Source of the DNA: Welwitschia mirabilis
Taxonomy: Eukaryota; Gnetophyta; Gnetopsida; Welwitschiales
Assembly (NCBI GenBank): GCA_051453625.1
Contig: JBOZIK010000001.1
Span: forward strand, 90,200,194 to 90,225,043
Direction: 5' to 3'
Length of the DNA: 24,850 nt
The position numbers and the translations under genes are program-made. The notes below the pieces were generated by a model, which saw only the letters and a program-made list of their open reading frames with translations, searched no databases and was not told the origin of the DNA. Below are positions 18,989 to 24,850 of this stretch, in pieces; the stretch's first letter is position 1, and every line of letters starts with the position of its first letter.

Positions 18989-19660
18989 TGAAAGTCAACA
19001 TCAAGAAGGGTACATTTGCCAGTTGCAGATGTCTATTAGCTTGTTTGCATCAACCGTTTGATAATGCTTTTCATAGGTAACCATTACCACAAGCCCATCT
19101 TTTCTCTTTTGCACAATAACATGAAACAGCCCTTGCAATTTCTCCTCCTCTGAGAGACTTCTGTGTTGTCTCTGTCTTTTTGCTTGTCTTCTCTCATTGC
19201 ACCCACTCTACATGCAATTTAAATAGATGTCTTCCTCCTTTTCCAATTAAATCAAATTAAATCAAAACTAAATTTTAACTTACCTTATCAGGGAATACAA
19301 AATGGGATGAGGATAAGCACAAAGAAGGAGAAAAATATGGCATTCAAATTAGATCACAACTAATTTTCAACCTACCTTATCAAGGCATACAAAATGAAAT
19401 GAGGATAAGCATAAAAGAAGGAGAAAAATATGGCATTCAAATCAGATCAGAATTTATTATTACAAGGGTAATGTGTTAATTAAAATTGTGACTGACAATG
19501 GCATGCTACAAAGTTAAGATGGAGCTCGCAATCTTCCCCTTGACATTGATGGACACATTTTATTCTTTTAAGAGCAACATCTAAGAAAAAAAAACATTGC
19601 CACCATTTGTAGTTGTGTGGCACAGTTATTGCAAGTATATCTCATGCAATCTATCATCCA
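18989..19660 (-). repeat. 3' LTR of the copia element (outer edge uncertain)
   Basis: The inner edge is well supported: on the minus strand the G-run polypurine tract is followed by TA and then TGGATGATAGATTGC, so the LTR starts with TG at 19660. For the outer edge, ...GACTTTCA ending at 18989 (672 bp) and ...GCATTATCA ending near 19060 (about 600 bp) are both possible CA termini. The partner LTR is out of view, so the choice cannot be made here. The LTR contains a 92-93-bp tandem duplication. Confidence 0.6.
19252..19458. repeat. 92-93-bp tandem repeat within the LTR
   Basis: CTTACCTTATCA...AATACAAAATG...GAGGATAAGCA...GGAGAAAAATATGG...CATTCAAAT is present at about 19252-19344 and again at 19345-19437, with a partial third copy to about 19458 (AAATCAGATCAGAATTT). 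The spacing is 92 at the left and 93 after a one-base insertion. In retrotransposon LTRs such repeats often lie in the U3 region and may carry promoter elements. That role is an inference. Confidence 0.85.
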
Positions 19661-19671
19661 TACCCCCCCTT
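19661..19671 (-). other. Polypurine tract
   Basis: The minus strand reads AAGGGGGGGTA directly before the LTR start and a few codons after the end of the RNase H frame. This is the plus-strand DNA primer site of LTR retrotransposons. Confidence 0.85.
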
Positions 19672-19699
19672 GACCGTAATGTCAAGAATATTTAGTTTC

Positions 19700-20200
19700 T
19701 CTCTTAAAGTAACAAATCTTTATTTATTAAGGGCCTTGGTGAATAAATCTACAAGGTGCTCATTAGATTGATAAAAAGGGATAACCCATCTTTAATCAAT
19801 CCCCTTATGAAATGAAATTTCATATCTATATGCTTTCTTGTTGAATGAAAAACAAGATTCTTGGAAATGGCTATGACTGAAACACTATCACAAAAAAGAA
19901 GAATCCGCTTTTCAATTAGAACTGAAAACTCATGAAATAACCTTTCCAACCACACAATCTATTGTGATGTAAGATGTGCAGCCATGTATTCTGCTTCTAC
20001 TATTGACAAAGCCACAACTAACTTATTTTTACTACACCAGGAAGACAAACTCTTTCCCATCATCATTACAAAACCTGAAGTGCTCTTTTTATTGTCTAAT
20101 GATCCTGCCCAATCAGCATTTAATATCCAACCAATTACATATTCTTGTCAGAGTTATAAAACAAGCCATATTGTAAAGTACCTTTTACATATCTTAATAC
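19700..20200 (-). pseudogene. Copia RNase H, degenerate
   Basis: From the minus strand: LQYGLFYNSDKN, then NADWAGSLDNKKSTSGF, SLSSWCSKNK, VVALSIVEAEYMAA, WLERLFHEF, FCDSVSVIAISKN, RKHIDMKFHFIRG and finally DLFTKALNK. This is the complete order of copia RNase H through its A-D-I-F-T-K-A-L-like tail. The first acidic residue of the D-A-D-W-A-G motif is Asn (codon at 20118-20120), which should abolish catalysis. A stop follows YNSDKNM, and another falls after LTSQ (about 19964). The domain would normally remove the RNA strand after reverse transcription. The tail sits immediately before the polypurine tract, confirming the element's 3' end. Confidence 0.9.
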
Positions 20201-21210
20201 TCTTTTTACTGCCATTAGATGGGGGCGCTTAGGCTTATTCATAAACCTAGATAGGAAGCTTATAGCATATTGAATATCTGGGCGAGTAGTGATTAAATAC
20301 ATAAGATTGCCAATCATGGAGCGATACAGATGCTCATCAACTAAATTACCCTCCATATCTTTGTGCAATTTTTTATTTGTGGCCATAGGAGTAGAAATGG
20401 ATTTACATTCATGCATTTGAAATCTTTGCAACATATCTGAAGCATATTTTAATTGATTCAAGGAAGTACCTTTTGATGATTACCTTACTTGTATGTCCAA
20501 ATAATATGAAAGATGTTCAAGATCAGTCATCTTAAATTCCTTCATCATATCACTTCTAAATTTTTCTATTAATCTATCATCATTACCAGCAAAAATAATA
20601 TCATCCACATAAATTAAAATAAAATGTCTTTTATCATTTTATTCCTTCTTGTAAAGTGTGTTGTTTAAAGAGTATTTGACATATCCTTGTTGCTTTAGGT
20701 AATGGTCCAGTCTAGAAAACCATGCTCATGGTGCCTGTTTTAAATCATATAAAGCCTTTTTAAGCAAATAAACATAACTTTCTTTACCTGATACAATAAA
20801 TCCTTCAAGCTATGAGATGTACACTTCCTCATCAAGATGACCATTTAAGAAAGCTGATTTCACATCCATTTGCCATATTGTCATTTTCATTTTAGCAATA
20901 AAGGTAAAAAAGGTTACTAATTCTAATTAGCCACAGGTGCAAATGTTTCACGATAATCGATTCCTGCTTCCTGTACATATCCTTTGACCATAAGTCTAGC
21001 CTTATATTTATTAATGGTGTCATCTAGATTATACTTTATCCTATAAATTCATTTTGTACCAATAATATTTTTACCTTTTGGATAAGAAGTTAGGATCCAT
21101 GTTTGATTCTTCTCAATTTGGTTAATCTTCTCCTTCATTATCTCCACCCAATGTGGGGAATCTTTTGCTTCTTTGTATCTGATTGGATCTGCTGGCATAA
21201 CTTTAGCATC
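20140..21210 (-). pseudogene. Copia reverse transcriptase, degenerate
   Basis: Minus-strand blocks in order: [37 protein letters not shown] with [38 protein letters not shown], then ILIYVDDIIFAGNDD with the catalytic YVDD intact (20600-20611), MTDLEHLSYYLDIQV, YASDMLQRFQMHECKSISTP and RSMIGNLMYLITTRPDIQY. These follow copia RT motif for motif. In-frame stops occur after APVAN, after VYIS, after KQAP and after DIQVR, so no functional enzyme is made. The best uninterrupted stretch is 20135-20461. This is the most complete domain of the element and the one to use for lineage assignment. Confidence 0.93.
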
Positions 21211-21560
21211 TAAAGCTAAGTAATATTTTATTAGGTCTTTCCTTTTACTCTCATCGCATAAAGCTAAATGAACAGATTCTGTTATTTATCTTTTCATTTT
21301 AACTCCATCTAGAGATGTGCCTATGATGTTTTGAGAATCATGATATTTTTGTAGTCTTTTATGCTTTTCCATTGAAGGAACATGCTTATCATCTATGGTA
21401 TCTAGTAAATTAGATACATTTTCTGTGGTGGGTACAACATCATGTATAACATTAACATTGTCATGCTCATAAGAGGAACGGTCATGTTGGGGCAAAGTTT
21501 GGACATCTTTTACATCTTTCTTAATAAATCTAATATGAATACTTTCAACCACTTTATTTT
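21211..21560 (-). pseudogene. Copia integrase-RT spacer region
   Basis: An 88-codon stretch (21552-21286) rich in Asp, His, Lys and Val (HDVVPTTENVSNLLDTIDD) lies between integrase and RT, where copia polyproteins carry a poorly conserved linker. It is placed by position, with no domain signature of its own. Confidence 0.6.
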
Positions 21561-21802
21561 TTTAGGGATCATAGCACTTAAAGGCTTTACTATTAAGGAG
21601 AATTTCCCATAAAAGTGCATTCAATTGATTGGGTATCCAATTTATCTTGACTTGGTTTTACAATCTTCACAAAACATTTAGTTCCATAAATCATCAAATG
21701 AGATAGATTGGGTTTATGACCATATCACATTTCATAAGGTGTCGAATTCTTCAAATTCTTTGTGATTGCCCTGTTTTGTATATAATTTGCTGTATGTATG
21801 GC
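21561..21802 (-). pseudogene. Copia integrase C-terminal part, inner copy
   Basis: The minus strand reads NYIQNRAITKNLKN, then STPYEMWYGHKPNLSHLMIY and GTKCFVKIV. This matches the integrase C-terminal region with its T-P-Y-E-x-W-x-G-x-K-P and F-G-C blocks. The first 59 bases duplicate 22424-22482 across the N gap. Read directly onto that outer copy, the polyprotein would be continuous, so the gap may be artificial. Confidence 0.85.
21743..21802. repeat. 59-bp direct duplicate flanking a gap (inner copy)
   Basis: GAATTCTTCAAATTCTTTGT and what follows to TGTATGTATGGC is repeated at 22424-22482 with two substitutions. The two copies sit exactly at the two edges of the 621-N gap. Confidence 0.9.
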
Positions 21803-22423
21803 NNNNNNNNNNNNNNNNNNNNNNNNNNNNNNNNNNNNNNNNNNNNNNNNNNNNNNNNNNNNNNNNNNNNNNNNNNNNNNNNNNNNNNNNNNNNNNNNNN
21901 NNNNNNNNNNNNNNNNNNNNNNNNNNNNNNNNNNNNNNNNNNNNNNNNNNNNNNNNNNNNNNNNNNNNNNNNNNNNNNNNNNNNNNNNNNNNNNNNNNNN
22001 NNNNNNNNNNNNNNNNNNNNNNNNNNNNNNNNNNNNNNNNNNNNNNNNNNNNNNNNNNNNNNNNNNNNNNNNNNNNNNNNNNNNNNNNNNNNNNNNNNNN
22101 NNNNNNNNNNNNNNNNNNNNNNNNNNNNNNNNNNNNNNNNNNNNNNNNNNNNNNNNNNNNNNNNNNNNNNNNNNNNNNNNNNNNNNNNNNNNNNNNNNNN
22201 NNNNNNNNNNNNNNNNNNNNNNNNNNNNNNNNNNNNNNNNNNNNNNNNNNNNNNNNNNNNNNNNNNNNNNNNNNNNNNNNNNNNNNNNNNNNNNNNNNNN
22301 NNNNNNNNNNNNNNNNNNNNNNNNNNNNNNNNNNNNNNNNNNNNNNNNNNNNNNNNNNNNNNNNNNNNNNNNNNNNNNNNNNNNNNNNNNNNNNNNNNNN
22401 NNNNNNNNNNNNNNNNNNNNNNN
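21803..22423. other. Assembly gap (621 N) inside integrase
   Basis: The gap is bounded by the same 59 bases on both sides. Integrase would be in one piece without it, so its size and possibly its existence are doubtful. Confidence 0.97.
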
Positions 22424-22482
22424 GAATTCTTCAAATTCTTTGTGATTGCCCTATTTTGTATATAATTTGTTGTATGTATGGC
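22424..22482. repeat. 59-bp direct duplicate flanking a gap (outer copy)
   Basis: Partner of 21743-21802, differing at two positions (CTG/CTA and TGCTG/TGTTG). Here the sequence continues into the integrase core. Confidence 0.9.
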
Positions 22483-22990
22483 TTCACCCCAAAATCTTTT
22501 ACTCAAATCTGTATCTAGCATCACAGATCTAGCCATATTTATTAATTTTCTATTTTTTCTCTCTGCCACTCCATTTCACTGAGGGGCATAACTAGTAGAA
22601 ATTGATGCAAAATTCCATATTTTCTCAAATAATCATTGAAGACATGTGAAATGTACTCATCACTCCTATCAATTCGCAAGGTTTTAGTTTTGCATCCTAT
22701 TTGCCTTTCAACCATCTTTTGGTACATCTAAAAATATGTTAAGGCTTGCAATCTATACTTCATAAAAAATACATAACAAAATCTAGAATGATCATTAATG
22801 AAGGTAATAAAATAATTACTGGCATTAAAATTTTCTATTCTCATAGGGCTACAAATATTAGAATGCACTAAGGAAAGTAGCTGACTAGACTTTTTATCAA
22901 TTGATGAAAAGGGAAATCTAACTTACTTTCCTTGCTTTCCTTCTATGTAACTTTTACATAAAGAAGTATCACAGAGGTAAATGAAGGCAT
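22424..22990 (-). pseudogene. Copia integrase catalytic core, degenerate
   Basis: Minus-strand order: LVHSNICSPM, YFITFINDHSRFCYVFF, MYQKMVERQIGCKTKTL, RIDRSDEYISHVF, NGVAERKNRKLINMARSVML and FWGEAIHTTNYIQNRA. These match the D,D,E integrase core followed by its N-G-V-A-E-R-x-N-R motif. The first catalytic Asp (in H-S-D) is Asn at 22857-22859. The first Asp of the F-I-D-D-x-S-R pair is Asn at 22794-22796. The Glu of D-R-x-x-E-Y is kept. A frameshift lies before the APQ block near 22585 and a TGA follows APQ. The enzyme would have inserted the cDNA copy; this one cannot. Confidence 0.92.
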
Positions 22991-23440
22991 ATCATTTACC
23001 ATCTACTTTTCTATCATTTGATGCATATAATTTTGTAAAATATACCCGAGTCTACAATGTCAAATCCAAAATTATTTATCATTAGAAATTAGTCTCTTCT
23101 GGAATTCAACCTTATACATATTATTAGTTGATTTGGGTACTTCTAAAATCTTATCTTCTCTTTTTACAATGCACTTAGAATTCTTAATTAACATCTCATA
23201 GCCATGTTATTCCAATTAACCTAAACTAATTAAGTTGTAATGCAAATTTGGAATAAAGTATACATCATCAATTGAAAAGTCATTACCATTTTTATCCTTA
23301 AGTGCAACTGTCCCATAGCCTTCTATGTGCTCCCCTGCTTCTCCACCAAATTCCACAGAGCCCGAATATGCCTATGAAAAGCTTTTAAACACATCTCTTT
23401 AATTAGTAATATGATATGAACAAGCACTATTAAATAACCA
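22900..23440 (-). pseudogene. Copia aspartic protease and GAG-pre-integrase, degenerate
   Basis: The minus strand at about 23450 reads AWLFNSACSYHIT, corresponding to the protease active-site block that normally has D-S-G. Here the Asp is Asn and the Gly is Ala (23423-23431). Then come GTVALKDKNGN, FSIDDVYFIPNLHYNLISLG and YEMLIKNSKC, the protease core in the usual order, and CRLGYILQNY, the remnant of the H-x-R-L-G-H GAG-pre-integrase motif with its second His changed to Tyr. Stops follow HITN and ISLG. The protease would have cut the gag-pol polyprotein. Confidence 0.88.
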
Positions 23441-23589
23441 AGCCATATCATGAGAGTAAATCATTGAAAAAATTGGTGTGGTTATTGCTACACAACCAAA
23501 CACATCTGCATCTGTGTTTGATGTTTCAAGGGGATCTTTTTCCTATTTTTGTTTAACTACATAGCCTTGTTGTTGCTCATCCCTAATTC

Positions 23590-23645
23590 TAAATCTATAG
23601 TTTCTAATTAATTGGCCTTGCAAATGGTAATAATGACAACTTCTT
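23590..23645 (-). pseudogene. Copia gag zinc knuckle, three of four ligands lost
   Basis: The minus strand reads RSCHYYHLQGQLIRNYR (23597-23638 for the knuckle). The canonical CCHC layout C-x2-C-x4-H-x4-C is recognisable by spacing and by the conserved glycine and R-N. Only the first Cys remains: the second Cys is Tyr, the His is Gln and the last Cys is Tyr. The knuckle normally binds the RNA genome. Confidence 0.75.
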
Positions 23646-23964
23646 GTTTCTTTACCTTTTTGACTTCCTGTCTGATTACCTCTACCTGTTCCTATGAATG
23701 GTGAAAATCTATTTTGTGCATTAAAATTGTTATCTTCATTTTGTTATCCTTGCATCCTTCCTCTTCCAACACCTCTCCCTCTTTTGGGGGGAGATGTCGT
23801 CATCCTTGTCCATGATAAATCAAGGCTTCTTAATTTGTAGATGTAGTATCTTCTACTTTAAAAGCTATAACCTGCAAATCTTCATTATCCATCATACATA
23901 ATTCAAACTACACTAACTTGCCTATTAATTCATCCAAGGACAAGGTATTTAAATCTAAAAAATT

Positions 23965-24004
23965 TTGCATTGTAGCAGTCATCATTGCATTGTAGCAGTC
24001 ATCT
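23965..24004. repeat. 20-bp tandem duplication in gag
   Basis: TTGCATTGTAGCAGTCATCA is followed by a second copy with period 20. Since 20 is not a multiple of 3 it shifts the gag frame in this copy. The version at 24260-24290 lacks it. Confidence 0.9.
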
Positions 24005-24148
24005 GCTTAAAGGGCTTAGTAAGAGATCTAAGAATTTTTAAGGCTACATCATTGTCACTAATTGTATGGCTAAGCATCATCATATCTTTAACCAAATCTC
24101 TCACCTTTTGAATAAATTCCTCCACATTTTTGTCTTCCTTCATCTTGA

Positions 24149-24248
24149 NNNNNNNNNNNNNNNNNNNNNNNNNNNNNNNNNNNNNNNNNNNNNNNNNNNN
24201 NNNNNNNNNNNNNNNNNNNNNNNNNNNNNNNNNNNNNNNNNNNNNNNN
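24149..24248. other. Assembly gap (100 N) in gag
   Basis: Exactly 100 N, the common placeholder for an unknown distance, flanked by two versions of the same gag block. Confidence 0.97.
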
Positions 24249-24850
24249 TAAAAGATTTTGCATTGTAACAGTCATCTACTTTAAGGGCTTAGTAAAAGAC
24301 CTCAGAATTTTTAAGGCTGCATCATCATCACTAATTATATGGCCAAGCATGATTATATCTTTAACCAAATCTCTTGCCTTTTGAATAAATTCCTTCACAT
24401 TTTCATCTTCCTTCATCTTGAGAGTTTTATACCTTATCCTCAAATTTTATTATTTTTTTTCTTCACATTTTGATGGCCCTCATAAATAATGTTTAATCCT
24501 TTCCACAGTTTAAAAGCACTTAAATAACTTACAATTTTTTTTTTTTACCTAGTCATTATCCATGCTGGTGAAAATGGTACTGATAACTTGACTGTCTTGC
24601 ATTATTATTTTTGTATAGACCTTTCTTTCTTCTTTTGTTGTAGTGGGTAGCAAATCTATGTTGATTTGTATGCATTGCCATAACCTCTATCCCTTTAAAC
24701 ATTGTTCCATTATTATTTTCCAAATTTTATAATTGGAAGCATTAAAAGTGGATATCATACCTTTTCCCATTTTAACAACAATGACCTCCTTTTCTTTAAC
24801 CTGATGTTAATTTGATGTTGATGATTCACTATTTGCCTCTTTGCTATCAA

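Larger units (their letters stand above)
23860..24770 (-). pseudogene. Copia gag (UBN2 type), degenerate, with internal duplicate across a gap
   Basis: An ATG at 24770 begins MGKGMISTF then NASNYKIWKIIMEQCLKG, matching the gag start F-x-G-x-N-Y-x-x-W-K-x-x-M. A stop follows immediately. Further along, two versions of the same block appear: KMKEDENVKEFIQKARDL (about 24420) and KMKEDKNVEEFIQKVRDL (about 24146), each continuing through ISD-x-D and ALKILRS. The normal gag has this block once. The two versions differ at roughly one base in ten and are separated by 100 N. The duplication may be real or a scaffold join of two related copies. Confidence 0.88.
18989..24850 (-). mobile_element. Ty1/copia LTR retrotransposon, degenerate, right-truncated by the window
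   Basis: Read on the minus strand the order is gag (UBN2-type), zinc knuckle, aspartic protease, GAG-pre-integrase, integrase, reverse transcriptase, RNase H, polypurine tract and 3' LTR. That order (integrase before RT) defines the Ty1/copia type. Every domain is recognisable but contains in-frame stops, frameshifts or altered catalytic residues, so the copy cannot encode its own proteins. The 5' LTR and primer binding site lie beyond position 24850. Two N gaps (21803-22423 and 24149-24248) are flanked by duplicated segments of the element itself. The outer edge is uncertain (see the LTR entry). It lies upstream of GYRA, on the same strand. Confidence 0.93.

Noticed and set aside
21716-22569. 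Long frames of about 215-270 codons across the N run
   Set aside because: Their length is produced by N. Only the minus-strand ends encode integrase pieces.

Overview
The window looks like nuclear DNA of a seed plant, most likely a gymnosperm. It is AT-rich, contains spliced exons of an organelle-targeted DNA gyrase subunit A separated by kilobase-scale introns, and is otherwise filled with decayed retrotransposons. The gymnosperm assignment is an inference from intron size and repeat decay, not from a diagnostic marker. Eight runs of N interrupt the sequence, and several of them visibly affect interpretation.

The one confident host gene is GYRA, on the minus strand. Exon 1 (16196 down to 15775) carries the transit peptide and the start of the GyrA breakage-reunion domain. 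Exon 2 is 8531-8462 and exon 3 is 8379-8314, with frame-consistent GT/AG junctions. Intron 1 is about 7.2 kb, intron 2 only 82 bp, and intron 3 appears to run off the left edge (more than 8.3 kb), so the rest of the gene, including the active-site tyrosine region, is outside the window. A short GC-rich promoter segment lies at about 16200-16500.

Region by region: 1-135 resembles the TATA/polyadenylation part of an LTR. 136-3550 is anonymous and has two gaps. 3560-4085 (minus) is a broken Ty1/copia RT-RNase H piece. 4771-5157 (plus) is a LINE-type zinc-binding RT C-terminus. 5840-6266 is a proline-rich stretch plus an A-rich tandem repeat. 6708-6914 may be a hAT transposase scrap. 8314-16196 is GYRA. 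Its intron 1 holds a possible copia leader and gag remnant (11.8-13.6 kb), and inside that a clean 467-bp terminal-inverted-repeat element with an 8-bp target duplication, plus two local tandem repeats. 16990-17185 is a tRNA-like, SINE-like segment. From about 19.0 kb to the right edge lies a single minus-strand Ty1/copia retrotransposon with gag, protease, integrase, RT, RNase H, polypurine tract and 3' LTR all recognisable but disabled by stops, frameshifts and lost catalytic residues.

No obviously new multi-gene system is visible. The observations most worth following are a glycine at the GyrA position equivalent to E. coli Asp87 (a quinolone-resistance position), the hAT-like miniature element with GATTCC-rich arms inside the gyrase intron, the repeated loss of catalytic aspartates in the copia element while its YVDD stays intact, and direct duplications flanking assembly gaps that suggest scaffold artefacts.
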